Source: CASFRF01 sp031549345
GTDB lineage: Bacteria > Verrucomicrobiota > Lentisphaeria > Victivallales > Victivallaceae
Direction: 5' to 3'
Assembly (NCBI GenBank): GCA_031549345.1
Contig: JAVBPY010000009.1
Coordinates: 1-64,000, forward strand
Length of the DNA stretch: 64,000 bases
Made by a program: the position numbers and the translations under genes
Shown: piece after piece, positions 16,983-27,000 of the stretch
How the letters are laid out: each line of letters starts with the position of its first letter
How positions within the stretch are numbered: position 1 is the first letter of the stretch
The notes under the pieces: model-generated
The model's database searches: none
Seen by the model: only the letters and a program-made list of their open reading frames with translations
What the model was told of the DNA's origin: nothing

Positions 16983-17357
16983 TTACGGAAGCCACGGAGA
17001 CTTCCAGACGTATTCCTGGAAGTCCTTTTCGTTGTACATTTTGCCGTAGTCGAAACCGAGAAACAAGATGTCCGTAACCCCGGAAAACGCCCGCAATGCA
17101 GTGAGTCCGCTTCCGCGCACGGCCCCTTCGACAAAGCCCCAGAAGGGAACCTGGCTGTTGCGGTACACCATGCACCGGGGAACTTCCAGGAAACACGTTA
17201 CCACGTTGACGACCCCGCGGCCCATGTTGCAGAAGTTGTTGGAGCTTTCCTCCTGCTGGACGGCCGGCGCGGGTTCGGCGGCGAGATCCGGAGCCGCTTC
17301 CATGGCAGCGAGGTTCAGGCAAAAGAGGAACGAAAGGGCGAAAAAGAACGGCTTCAT
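16983..17357 (-). CDS. Small exported protein resembling the exosortase-associated TIGR04073 family
   Basis: This 124-residue protein has a signal peptide (hydrophobic to about LNLAAME). Its core GRGVVNVVTCFLEVPRCM is very like the family signature seen in small exosortase-associated proteins of Verrucomicrobia and Lentisphaerota. A hydrophobic stretch and the motif FGFDYGK-like (FLGFDYGKMYNEKDF) follow, ending WKSPWLP. Function is unknown; an envelope location is likely. AAGGAG precedes the ATG at 17357. It is sandwiched between araD and the GH172 gene, which is odd for an envelope protein. Family assignment is from memory of the motif. Confidence 0.65.
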   Translation of the reverse strand: MKPFFFALSFLFCLNLAAMEAAPDLAAEPAPAVQQEESSNNFCNMGRGVVNVVTCFLEVPRCMVYRNSQVPFWGFVEGAVRGSGLTALRAFSGVTDILFLGFDYGKMYNEKDFQEYVWKSPWLP

Positions 17358-17370
17358 CGGAAAAATCTCC

Positions 17371-18075
17371 TTATTTTTGTCCATAGTAGGCCTTGGGGCC
17401 GTGTTTGCGTTCGTAATGCGTACGGATCATCGCATCCGGCAGGCGTTGGGCATCGGACTTGATTTGCTCGGTCAGAAGCGCCATGCGACAGAGTTCTTCC
17501 ATCACTTTGGCGTTGTAGACCGCCGTAGCGGCATTTTTCCCCCAGGAAAAGGGACCGTGCCCCGCGACGAGCGCCATGGGTATTTCCGCCGGGTCAAGGT
17601 TGTTTTTTTGAAAATGAAGGACGATTTGGAGGCCGGTTTCCGCCTCATAGTTGCTCTGGAGCTGTTCTTCGCTCAGAAGTCCCGTGCAGGGAATATCGGT
17701 GCCCAGGTGATCGGCGTGGGTCGTTCCATAAATTGGAACCGCGCGCGCCGCCTGGGCCCACGTCGTCGCGTAGGTCGAATGGGTGTGAACGATGCCGCCG
17801 AGAGCGGAAAACGCCCGGTAAAGCACCGCGTGCGTCGCTGTATCCGACGAGGGGCGCAGTTTCCCCGCGACGATTTTCCCGTTGAAATCGACGATCACCA
17901 TATGCCTCGGCTTCAAGGCCGCGTAATCGACGCCGCTCGGCTTGATGGCGAAAACGCCGCGCGCCCGGTCGGCGGCACTGACATTTCCGAAGGTGTAGAT
18001 GACAAGGCCGAGCTTCGGCAATTCCAAATTCGCCTCGTAGCACTCTTCCTGAAGTTCGCGAAAACCCGATCCCAT
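17371..18075 (-). CDS. araD: L-ribulose-5-phosphate 4-epimerase (class II aldolase family)
   Basis: This 234-residue protein matches AraD length (231 in E. coli). It shows GNVSA, KPSGV, the zinc-binding HTHS (His97, His99) and HADHLGTDIPCT, then GHGPFSWGK with the third zinc His. AraD interconverts L-ribulose-5-P and D-xylulose-5-P; the related UlaF/SgaE acts in ascorbate use, so the pathway is not proven. GGAGG precedes the ATG. It is the first gene of the araD / TIGR04073-like / GH172 operon and is divergent from lepA. No araA or araB is in the window. Confidence 0.9.
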   Translation of the reverse strand: MGSGFRELQEECYEANLELPKLGLVIYTFGNVSAADRARGVFAIKPSGVDYAALKPRHMVIVDFNGKIVAGKLRPSSDTATHAVLYRAFSALGGIVHTHSTYATTWAQAARAVPIYGTTHADHLGTDIPCTGLLSEEQLQSNYEAETGLQIVLHFQKNNLDPAEIPMALVAGHGPFSWGKNAATAVYNAKVMEELCRMALLTEQIKSDAQRLPDAMIRTHYERKHGPKAYYGQK

Positions 18076-18092
18076 GGCACCCTCCGTGATAG

Positions 18093-18115
18093 TTCCGGAT
18101 ACTGTAGGACCGGAA
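18093..18115. promoter_or_regulatory. Inverted repeat over the araD -10 box (candidate operator)
   Basis: TTCCGG, 11 nt, CCGGAA forms perfect 6-bp arms centred on the araD -10 (18101-18106). This is the geometry expected of a repressor site. No regulator gene is nearby. Confidence 0.4.
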
Positions 18116-18129
18116 ATGCGGAAAATCAA
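18101..18129 (-). promoter_or_regulatory. araD operon promoter
   Basis: On the minus strand TTGATT, 17 bp, TACAGT ends 25 nt before the araD ATG. Confidence 0.55.
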
Positions 18130-18159
18130 GTCGCGAAGCGTAAAAAATCCCTTCAAGGC

Positions 18160-18188
18160 TTGCGTTTTATGCAAAAAGATGCTATTTT
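18160..18188 (+). promoter_or_regulatory. lepA operon promoter
   Basis: TTGCGT, 17 bp, TATTTT with GC before the -10. It lies about 86 nt upstream of the lepA ATG and is back-to-back with the araD promoter. Confidence 0.45.
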
Positions 18189-18274
18189 ATAAGGAAGCTT
18201 TAGTAATTCAATCAAAAACTGGGCCGTGTTTGCGGCTTGGCGGCCGCTGCGCGGCCTCGAACGCCGGAATAAAC

Positions 18275-20083
18275 ATGGACGAACTTTCTTTGATCCGAAA
18301 TTTTTGCATTATCGCGCACATCGACCACGGGAAATCCACCCTGGCCGACCGCCTTTTGGAATACACCGAAACCGTCGCCAAACGCGATCTTCAGGAACAG
18401 CTCCTCGACGGCATGGATCTTGAACGCGAACGCGGCATCACCATCAAATCCCACCCCGTGCGGATGCGCTACCCCCACCCGAACGGGAACATCTACGAAC
18501 TGAACTTGATCGACACCCCCGGACATGTGGACTTCACCTATGAAGTCAGCCGCGCACTCGGCGCCTGCGAAGGGGCGATTCTCCTCATCGACGCCACCCA
18601 GGGGGTCCAGGCGCAAACGGTCGCCAACGTGAACCTCGCGTTGCAGCAAAAGCTCCGGGTGATCCCGGTCATCAATAAAATCGACCTCCCGGCCGCGGAT
18701 CCGGAAATGTGTTACACGCAGATGGAAGAAATTCTCGCCATCCCGCGCGAAGAATCGCTGATCGTTTCCGGCAAAACCGGCGTCGGCGTATTGGAGCTCC
18801 TTGCGGCGATCATCGAACGGGTTCCCGCCCCGGCGCTTCCCAATTTCAACGGTTCCAGCGCACTGATTTTCGACTCGAACTACGACGCATACCGCGGTGT
18901 CGTTACCTATGTCCGCGTAAAAAGCGGCGTCTTCAAGCGCGGCGACCGGGTCCGCCTTTTCCACAACTCGCTGGAAAGCGAAGTGAAGGAAGTCGGCTTC
19001 TTCGGGCCGGAAATGCGCCCGGCCGACCAGCTTTCCGCCGGGGAAGTCGGCTACCTCATCCCGAACATCAAAAGCCCTTCGGACACGAAGATCGGCGACA
19101 CGGTAACCGAGCTTAAGAATCCCTGCGCGGCCCCCCTCCCCGGCTTCCGCGAAATCCGCCCCATGGTGTTCAGCGGCATTTATCCGATCGACACGGCGGA
19201 TTATGAGCAGCTTAAGTTGAGCATGGGCAAACTGCAGCTCAACGACGCGGCGTTTTTCTACCAGGCGGAAACGTCGGCGGCGCTCGGCTTCGGGTTCCGC
19301 TGCGGATTCCTGGGGCTGCTGCACATGGAAATTATCCAGGAACGGCTCCGCCGCGAATACGACATGGACATCATCGCAACGTACCCGAGCGTGATCTACC
19401 ATGTGTATCTGCGCGACGGCAACATGGTGCAGGTGGACAACCCCGTCCATTTGCCGGACCCCACGCTGATCGACCACATCGAAGAACCCTTGATCAACTG
19501 CCACGTGATGCTGCCGAATACCTACATAGGCGACGTGATGAATCTGGTTTTGAGCAAGCGCGGCATTTGCACGCACACCGACTCGGTGGACTCCAAGCAC
19601 GTAATCATCACGGCGGAGCTGCCGATGCACGAAATCCTTATCGATTTCCATGACAAGCTCAAATCCATGACGCGCGGCTACGGCAGCATGGATTACGAGC
19701 CCGCCGGATACCGCACGGGAAAACTCGTAAAAATGGATATTCTCGTCAATGGGGAGCCCATCGACGCGTTCTCGTCGATCGTCCACGTGGACATGGCCGC
19801 GGCGCGCGGACGGCAGCTGGCGGAACGGTTGAAGGACGTGATTCCGCCGCAGATGTTCGGCATCGCCATCCAGGCGGCGGTCGGCGGCAAAGTGGTCGCC
19901 CGCGAATCGGTGAAACAGCTCCGCAAAAACGTGCTGGCCAAGTGCTACGGCGGCGATATCACCCGAAAACGCAAACTTCTGGAAAAACAGAAGGAAGGCA
20001 AAAAGCGCATGAAGCTGATCGGTCAGGTAAATATTCCGCAGGAAGCGTTCGTCGCGGTTCTCCGCTCCGGAGACAATGACTGA
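18275..20083 (+). CDS. lepA: Elongation factor 4 (LepA) GTPase
   Basis: This 602-residue protein is full length for LepA. G1 is AHIDHGKST, G2 is in RERGITIKS, G3 DTPGHVDF and G4 NKIDLP. The LepA-specific C-terminal domain ends in VVARESVKQLRKNVLAKCYG and DITRKRKLLEKQKEGKKRMK. LepA is a ribosome-associated translational GTPase. The start MDELSLIRNF was chosen by family length; its ribosome site is weak. It overlaps lepB by one nucleotide (TGATG). Confidence 0.97.
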   Translation: MDELSLIRNFCIIAHIDHGKSTLADRLLEYTETVAKRDLQEQLLDGMDLERERGITIKSHPVRMRYPHPNGNIYELNLIDTPGHVDFTYEVSRALGACEGAILLIDATQGVQAQTVANVNLALQQKLRVIPVINKIDLPAADPEMCYTQMEEILAIPREESLIVSGKTGVGVLELLAAIIERVPAPALPNFNGSSALIFDSNYDAYRGVVTYVRVKSGVFKRGDRVRLFHNSLESEVKEVGFFGPEMRPADQLSAGEVGYLIPNIKSPSDTKIGDTVTELKNPCAAPLPGFREIRPMVFSGIYPIDTADYEQLKLSMGKLQLNDAAFFYQAETSAALGFGFRCGFLGLLHMEIIQERLRREYDMDIIATYPSVIYHVYLRDGNMVQVDNPVHLPDPTLIDHIEEPLINCHVMLPNTYIGDVMNLVLSKRGICTHTDSVDSKHVIITAELPMHEILIDFHDKLKSMTRGYGSMDYEPAGYRTGKLVKMDILVNGEPIDAFSSIVHVDMAAARGRQLAERLKDVIPPQMFGIAIQAAVGGKVVARESVKQLRKNVLAKCYGGDITRKRKLLEKQKEGKKRMKLIGQVNIPQEAFVAVLRSGDND

Positions 20084-21288
20084 TGCCGACCTTTTTCAAG
20101 CGGCGCGCGCTGCGCAAGGAGCTGAAGCGCTTCCGCGCGGATTTGCGGCGCATCCTCCACCAGGACGACGATATCCTGAGCGACGAGCAAAAACACGGCC
20201 TGGCGCTCCTGCAGACGGAGGCGGACACGGTTTCCCAGGACGGCGCGACGGATTTCCTCGTCCGCGCCTGGCGCAAGAGGAACACATTGCTGCCGGTTCC
20301 AAGTTTCCGGACGCTTCGCGAATGGGTGGATATCCTCGCGGTAGCGGGGGCGGTGGCGTTCGGCATCCGTGGCCTTTACGCGCAACCCTTCAAGATACCG
20401 ACGGGGAGCATGCAGCCCACGCTCTACGGCATCCACTTCATGGAACGCGAAAACAAGAGCAACCCCGTGCTGGGCAACAGCGCAGCTCCGGTGGATGCGG
20501 TGTTGTTTTCCGCCTCCCGCGCCCATGCCCGTGTGGCGGAAGGGGGGATATGGGATGTGCGCAGTACCCGGTCCGCGGGGAATTTTTTGTCCGATAAAAC
20601 ATCGTTCCGCATCGGGAACGAGTCCTTTACGCTCCCCGGCGCGCCGAACAAGGTATGGGAATACACGCAGCTGGATCCGGAGCGGAATTACGCGCCCGGC
20701 GACGTTTTGTGCGACGGCTATTTGTCCGGCGGGGATCACCTTGTGGTGGATCGCGTGGGACATTACATCGGCGGGCTCCACCGTGGCGATGTGGTGGTGT
20801 TCAATACGGAAAATATTTTGTACAAAAACGAGCCCCTGATGCGCACGTCCGGGTATTACTACATCAAACGCCTTGTCGGCCTCCCGGGAGATACGCTCCG
20901 CATCGCGGATCGTCAGCTCTGGGTGCGCCCCGCCGGCGCAGCGGAATTTTCGCGCATCCAGGAGTTGGACGCGCGTTTCAAAAAATTGTACAGCGCCAAA
21001 GGCGGCTACCAGGGGCACGACGCATTGCCCGGCGGCGATTACCTCGCCACGCCGGAGTCGGAATTCACGGTTCCGCCGGATTCGTACTTTATGCTCGGCG
21101 ACAACGCCCGCTTCAGTTTGGACAGCCGCGCCTGGGGCGTGGTTCCGCGTAAAAGCATCGTGGGCCGGGCGCTGACCGTCTTCTGGCCGTTTTCGCGACG
21201 CTGGGGCATGGCGGACCGCACACCGCCCCTGGATGTGCCGACGGGGGAACCGAACCGCTGGACATATCCCAGCATGTATTTACAGTAA
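20083..21288 (+). CDS. lepB: Signal peptidase I
   Basis: This 401-residue S26 signal peptidase has a membrane helix at about residues 82-100 and the catalytic Ser109 in PTGSMQPTL. The general base Lys262 lies in YYYIKRLVGLPGD, and box E is GDNARFSLDSRAWG. It is longer than E. coli LepB (324). An N-terminal charged region of about 75 residues precedes the membrane helix, and a long insert separates Ser and Lys (about residues 120-250). It cleaves signal peptides of exported proteins. The lepA-lepB pairing is common in bacteria. Confidence 0.94.
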   Translation: MPTFFKRRALRKELKRFRADLRRILHQDDDILSDEQKHGLALLQTEADTVSQDGATDFLVRAWRKRNTLLPVPSFRTLREWVDILAVAGAVAFGIRGLYAQPFKIPTGSMQPTLYGIHFMERENKSNPVLGNSAAPVDAVLFSASRAHARVAEGGIWDVRSTRSAGNFLSDKTSFRIGNESFTLPGAPNKVWEYTQLDPERNYAPGDVLCDGYLSGGDHLVVDRVGHYIGGLHRGDVVVFNTENILYKNEPLMRTSGYYYIKRLVGLPGDTLRIADRQLWVRPAGAAEFSRIQELDARFKKLYSAKGGYQGHDALPGGDYLATPESEFTVPPDSYFMLGDNARFSLDSRAWGVVPRKSIVGRALTVFWPFSRRWGMADRTPPLDVPTGEPNRWTYPSMYLQ

Positions 21289-21298
21289 AGGAGTCGGA

Positions 21299-22147
21299 AT
21301 GCGAGAGGCCATTGTCCTTGTCCGCACGGTTGACCGCAAAGGGCTGCTTTCGGCGATCAGCGGATTTTTTTACGGGGAAGACTTGAACGTCCTCCAATGC
21401 CGGCAATACACCGACATCCGGGAGGGGAACTACTACATGCGCATCCGTCTGGATATTTCGGACATGGTAATGACCCGCAAGGAGTTCGAGGAAAAATTAA
21501 CCGAGTTCGCCGCCGATCTGCGCCTTGAATACTCCATTTTCTACCGCGAAACGCGCCAGCGCATGGCGATTCTTGTTTCCAAAACATCGCATTGTTTGTA
21601 CGATTTGCTGATGCACGCGCAGGAAGGCGATCTGGAGTGCGAGATTCCATTGATTGTAAGCAACCACCCCTCGCTGGAGCATGTGGCCGATAAGTTCCGC
21701 ATCCCGTACTTCTGCTGCCCGGTGGTGGATGGGAAGAAGCCGGAACAGGAAAAACAAGTCATCGACCTCCTGAAACGGCACCGGGTCGACCTGGTGGTAA
21801 TGGCGCGATACATGCAAATTCTTTCGGAAGATTTCATCGCGCAATTCCCCGAACGCATCATCAACATCCACCATGCGTTCCTCCCGGCTTTTCAGGGGGG
21901 GGACCCGTACACACGCGCCTGGGAACGGGGGGTGAAAATGATCGGCGCCACCGCGCACTACGCCACGGCCGATCTGGACGAAGGGCCGATCATCGAACAG
22001 GATGTGGAGGCGATCTCCCACGAAATGGGGCCGGACGAACTCAAACGGATCGGCAAAGACATCGAACGACGTGTTTTGACACGCGCCGTGCGGGCGCACC
22101 TGGAACGGCGAATCATCCTCGCCGGGCGCAGGACCATTATTCTTTAG
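21299..22147 (+). CDS. purU: Formyltetrahydrofolate deformylase
   Basis: This 282-residue protein has an N-terminal ACT domain (about 4-80) and a formyltransferase-fold domain. The catalytic region is NIHHAFLPAFQGGDPY, with VKMIGATAHYAT and DLDEGPIIEQD following. PurU releases formate from 10-formyl-THF for purine synthesis and one-carbon balance. The usual HHSFLP reads HHAFLP here, a conservative change. AAGGAG overlaps the lepB stop and fixes the start. It is third in the lepA operon. Confidence 0.92.
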   Translation: MREAIVLVRTVDRKGLLSAISGFFYGEDLNVLQCRQYTDIREGNYYMRIRLDISDMVMTRKEFEEKLTEFAADLRLEYSIFYRETRQRMAILVSKTSHCLYDLLMHAQEGDLECEIPLIVSNHPSLEHVADKFRIPYFCCPVVDGKKPEQEKQVIDLLKRHRVDLVVMARYMQILSEDFIAQFPERIINIHHAFLPAFQGGDPYTRAWERGVKMIGATAHYATADLDEGPIIEQDVEAISHEMGPDELKRIGKDIERRVLTRAVRAHLERRIILAGRRTIIL

Positions 22148-22155
22148 GAGGCCCC

Positions 22156-23958
22156 ATGAAGCGTTGGACGGAACGGATCGCCATCGGTTATTTCCTGTTG
22201 CTGACGTTTCTCCTGCCGCTGAAGTTCAGTTCACTCGCCGTCGCCATCGAGTCCTCGGCGTATTTTCCTTCCGAATGGTGGGGGTACGTGCTGGTCGCAT
22301 GGCCCTCCGCCACATTCACCGCCGCCGCCGGACTGGGACTTCTCCTGATGCTGTGCATCGTCCCTGTACCGCATTGGAACGGGCGGAGCACGGAGTTGGG
22401 AACCGTCCTCGGCTGGGGAACGCTCCTTGTTCTCGGCGCGTTGCCCGGTTTTTACGGTGCAAGCTGCATGGATTTCCCTGTCTTCACACTGGTGCACCTT
22501 CTGGGCGTCGCCGCCTACGCCTGGACGGCGTTTCTGTTGTTCTCCGCCTATCCTGTGTGGCGCGAACGTCTGCCCGATCTTCTCGTCCTCGGCGTTCTGC
22601 TGGTGGCGGCGCTGGGGCTCGAGCAGTATTTCATAAGCTTCGAGGAAACGCGCAGGATGGTCGAGCTCCAGCGCGAACAGGGAATGGCCATCAGCGACGT
22701 ACTCCTTGCGCGCGTGGCCGACGACCGGGTGTTCTCCACCATGGCCGGGAGCGGGGCGCTCGCCGGGTACTTGCTGCTCCTTTCGCCGTTGGCGCTGCAC
22801 CGCGTGTGGCGCTGGTGCGGAAGAATTCAGGAAAAGGCAGCGGCGCGGATGATTTTTGTCCCTCTGGCAGCGCTGCTTCTTGGCTCGGTGTTTCTGTTGG
22901 CGCGGAGCCGTGCGGCGTTTCTCGCTCTCGCCATGGGTGTGGCGCTGGCGGCGCTGGCATGGCCCATGGCACGGCGTTGGAAGGTTGCGCTCGTCGCCCT
23001 CTCCGTATGCGTGATCATCGGCGGGGCGCTCTACATTCATCACCGGGGACGCGGTTTTGAGTCGATGGAGGCGCGTGCGGACTACATCCGCAGCTCCGTA
23101 ATCCTTCTGGTGCAACATCCGGTCCTCGGCGCGGGTTGGGGGGAATTCTTCCACAAACATACACGACTTAAACAAATTCAATCCAACGAAGCAGCGCACG
23201 ATCCGCACAACATCGTACTGAGTTACGCCGCGCAATGCGGCGTCCCCGGATTGCTTGCGATTTTGTTCGCGCTCGGGTTTCCCCTCTGGCGCCTTGCGCG
23301 GAAACTGCGTCGGGAATTCAAGGCGGCCGGACGCGTTTCCGGTACGCCGCTGGCAATTCTCATCGGGTACGTTCTCTTTGTCCTCCATGCGCTTATGGAC
23401 ATGGATTTTCTGATCGCCGGCTCCTTGGCGGCGGCGGCGGCACTTCTCCTTTCAGAGGCTTGGGAGAGCGAATCTCCCCCCTCGCCTCCGGCAGGCTGGA
23501 TCCCCCGTTTGGCGCTGGCCGTCGCGGCAAGTTTCACCCTTGGAACAGGCGTTTGGGCCGTGGCCGGGGAATACGAATTCGAACGTCTGCAGACCCTCTG
23601 CCGCCCATTCGAGCCGGGGGCGTATCCGGCAACGCCGCCGGAGGTGGAACGCCAGCGCCTGGCATTGGCGCGTTACCGCCCGTGGTCCCCCTTCGGCTGG
23701 GCGCAGCTTGGGGATTATTATCAGTCGCGCCGGGAGCCCGACCGGGCGCGGGAATGTTACAAAGAAGCGTTGAAGCGTTCGCCGGAACGCGCCGGATTCC
23801 ATCTGCGATTGTTCCATCTTGAGCTGGCGGCGGGGAATGCGGACGCGGCCATGCAGTCGTTGCGGAAGGTATACGAATTTTTCCCGGGCCACCCGGAACA
23901 CATGGAGCTTTTCCGGAAACACGCCCCGGCATGGTTGGAGAACGAAATTCCACGCTGA
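22156..23958 (+). CDS. O-antigen ligase/polymerase-family membrane protein with C-terminal TPR region
   Basis: This 600-residue protein has about ten or more hydrophobic helices. A periplasmic loop contains HPVLGAGWGEFFHKH and DPHNIVLSYAAQCGVPG, the Wzy/WaaL (Wzy_C) signature. The C-terminal 80 residues look like tetratricopeptide repeats (WAQLGDYYQSRREPDRARECY). Members ligate or polymerise lipid-linked glycans at the outer face of the inner membrane; some ligate glycans to proteins. GGAGG lies 4 nt before the ATG. It is the last gene of the lepA-lepB-purU operon. No other polysaccharide genes are adjacent. Confidence 0.85.
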   Translation: MKRWTERIAIGYFLLLTFLLPLKFSSLAVAIESSAYFPSEWWGYVLVAWPSATFTAAAGLGLLLMLCIVPVPHWNGRSTELGTVLGWGTLLVLGALPGFYGASCMDFPVFTLVHLLGVAAYAWTAFLLFSAYPVWRERLPDLLVLGVLLVAALGLEQYFISFEETRRMVELQREQGMAISDVLLARVADDRVFSTMAGSGALAGYLLLLSPLALHRVWRWCGRIQEKAAARMIFVPLAALLLGSVFLLARSRAAFLALAMGVALAALAWPMARRWKVALVALSVCVIIGGALYIHHRGRGFESMEARADYIRSSVILLVQHPVLGAGWGEFFHKHTRLKQIQSNEAAHDPHNIVLSYAAQCGVPGLLAILFALGFPLWRLARKLRREFKAAGRVSGTPLAILIGYVLFVLHALMDMDFLIAGSLAAAAALLLSEAWESESPPSPPAGWIPRLALAVAASFTLGTGVWAVAGEYEFERLQTLCRPFEPGAYPATPPEVERQRLALARYRPWSPFGWAQLGDYYQSRREPDRARECYKEALKRSPERAGFHLRLFHLELAAGNADAAMQSLRKVYEFFPGHPEHMELFRKHAPAWLENEIPR

Positions 23959-23964
23959 CTTTGC

Positions 23965-23993
23965 TTGCTTTTTGTAAAATCATCTCCTATAGT
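23965..23993 (+). promoter_or_regulatory. Promoter for the beta-propeller gene pair
   Basis: TTGCTT, 17 bp, TATAGT, starting just after the O-antigen ligase stop and about 28 nt before the next ATG. Confidence 0.55.
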
Positions 23994-24020
23994 AACAGAA
24001 ACCATGAAAGGATGAATGGC

Positions 24021-27000
24021 ATGAAAAGAGGCATCGGGACGGCGCTCGGCTGGGCGCTGGCGCTTACGCTGGCGGCGGCGGATTTTGCGCCGGAAGAATA
24101 TTTAACGTTGTCCGGCGCGCTTTCGCCGGAGGTGAAGATGGCTGTGCGCCGCGAAAAAGACGCCTATTTGTTCCGAATCGAAGCGGCCAACCCCTATGCG
24201 CGTTTGAATGCGCGCCTCGGCGCGGCGGCGGCGAAGTCGCTGTTGGTTCCATTGGAAAAATTCCCGGCGGAAGTGAAAATTTCCGATGCGCAAATCGGCG
24301 CGGGGACCCTCCGGCTTGCGCTCGAAATGAATTGGCTTGATGATAAAGGAATACTGCGTCAGCGCGAAATCTTCCTCGCCCCTTCTTTCGGCTCACAGCT
24401 TCCGGCTGAAGGTGGCTGGCCGGCGTTTGATTATACCGCCTACCGCAAGTCGGTGGAGGACAGGAAGCTGGAAATCCGCGTTCCCGTGGAACAGCCGATG
24501 GCGGGCAAACTCTCCATAGTCCTGGAAACAATGCAGGGGGACCGTGTCCGGAATTTGGTTTCCGGCGCCGATTACGCGGCGGGAAAGCACGCGGTCGTCT
24601 GGGACGGGCGCGACGAACTCGGCAATTTGGTTTCGCCGGGAGAATACCGCTTCCGCGCCGCTTCGCACCCCGGCATCGTGCCGCAATATAAAATGCAGTT
24701 CAACAACGGGGACGAGAAAATATTCACCCCCTTCGGCTCCAACCATGGAACGATGTCCGCATTGGCGACGAACTCGAAATACATCTTCGCCGCCGCATCG
24801 ATCACCGAGGGCGGCAACGCGATCGTTGCCCTCACCCCCGAGGGCGCGTTCGTTCGCGGCTACCCCCAAATCGGCGGAGCGGGCATTGAAGAGGTCTTCA
24901 TCGCCTGCGACGAAGAGAAGCTTTACGTCGTCAACGACGGCGGCGCGTGGGCGGGGCGCGGGCGCGAACCCGCGATCACGCTTACGGTATACGACATCGA
25001 AACCGGCGCAATCGTCAACCCCGCCGGGCAGAGGAAGCAGTATTCGCTTTTGTACACAGGCACGGTCAAAAAATATCTGCCGGGCGAAAAAAAGGTCTTT
25101 TCCCTGACGGGTGTTGCGCTGGCGGGCGGCAAACTTTACATCGCCAACCGCGAAAAAAATGAATTGATGATCGTCGATCCGGTCAAAGGCGAAGTTACGG
25201 GAGCGGTTCCCCTCCCCGCTCCGGCGTTCCCGGTGTTCGACGGGAAAAATTTCTATGCCTTCAGCGAAGGGGCCGTGGTGGCCGTCGACCTGGCGACCTC
25301 CAAGGCAACACGCTGCTTCGCCCCGGGCTTCACCCCGACGGGCATGAGCGTATTCAAAGACGAGTTCTACCTTACGGGCGCCCCCGATTCCACCATTAAA
25401 GTGTACAATCGCGCAGGCAAAGTCCGCCGCGCGATCGGCGAACCCGGCGGCGCCTACGCCGGAACATGGAAACCCGCGCGACTGGTCAACCCCGTGGGGG
25501 TGGCCCTTTCGCCCAAAGGCGAACTCTGGACGGCCGAAGACCGCCGGAACCCCAAACGCCTGAGCCGCTGGAACGGCCTCACGGGCAAATTCCTGGGTGA
25601 TAAAATCGGTTGTCCGGCGTACGGAAGCCCCGGAACGGGGTTTGACCCGGAGAACGGAACCCTCTGGGTGGGCCAGGGGTGCCTCTGGGAGGTGGACTAC
25701 AAAAAAGGAACGGCGCGCGTCAAGAGCGTGATGCAGACGAATGCGGGGCATGTGAACGGCAAGGTCGGCGAGGGTTTCAACTATAAGTTCATCCACCGCG
25801 ACGGGCGGACATTCCTGGTGGCGCTCGGCAAAGCGGGCGTTGTGTCCGAAATCATGAAGGACGGGAGCGTGCGCGACCTCGCGTTGGTTTCCACCGTGCA
25901 CCAGCTCTTCTTCGCGATGAACTGGAAACGCGGAACCGTTTTCAACGAGCTGGCGGAAAAAACATTTCCACGCCTCAAGCCGGAAAACAATTACGGCGAC
26001 CCGCAGGGACGTTCCGTCGGCGTTGTCTGGGTGGATAAAAACGGGAACGGCGATTTCGACGCCGACGAGTTCGAATTCCTCCCCGCCAACACGGGCTCTC
26101 CGGAAAACGGCGGCTGGGGAATGCGCGTGAACGATTTGGATTTTCACCTCACCTACCGCGACCCCCAGGGAGCGTTCCGCCTCCTGACACTGGAAGCGAA
26201 AACCTTCAACAAAGCCGGCGCGCCGGAGTACTCTTTCAAGACGGCGCTGGAAAAGTCCATTCCCATCAAGGCCGATCTTCCGCCGGGGGTGCGCCTTCTG
26301 GGCGAGGCGTTGGTCAACGATGCCCGGAACCGGATTCTTGTCAACTCCGATCCGTTCATGTTATGCTTCCGCCCCGACGGCTCTTTGGCGTGGATGATGC
26401 GGAACATGTGGACCAACGTCCACGGTTCGCAGAAAGCGCCGCTGCCGAAACCCGGCGAAACGCAGGGAATCCTCTTCGCCCTCGGCTGTGCGCCGCTGGA
26501 TGCGGAGGGCGATGTGGTCGTCTGGATCGGCAACCACGGGCGCTTGTTCGTCATGACCTCCGACGGCATCTATCTGGATGAAATGTTCTCCGACTGCCGC
26601 GTGGCGGAAGTCGTCGGACCCGGCCTGATTGGCGGCGAACCCTTCGGCGGAAACTTCGAGTACGATAAAAAGAACAAAAACTACCTTCTGACCGCCGGGA
26701 ACAGCGGTTTCCGCGTCTACGTTCTTTCCGGCATCGACAAGCTCCGCCGTTCCTCCGGAACGTTCAACGTTTCGCGCGAACAAACCGAGTCGGCGGCGCG
26801 CAAGCAGCAGCTTGCCGTGGAGAAGGAGAAAGAGGCTCTTTTCGCCGCCGTTCCGCGCGTGGCCGACGGCCGCCCGAACTACGAAGCCATCCCTGTCGCC
26901 GCCCGCTGGGCCGGCGGCAACAACTGGGAAATCCGCGTGAAAGCCGCCTTCGATAAAACAACCCTCTTCCTGGAATACCAGGTAACCGATCTTTCGCCAT

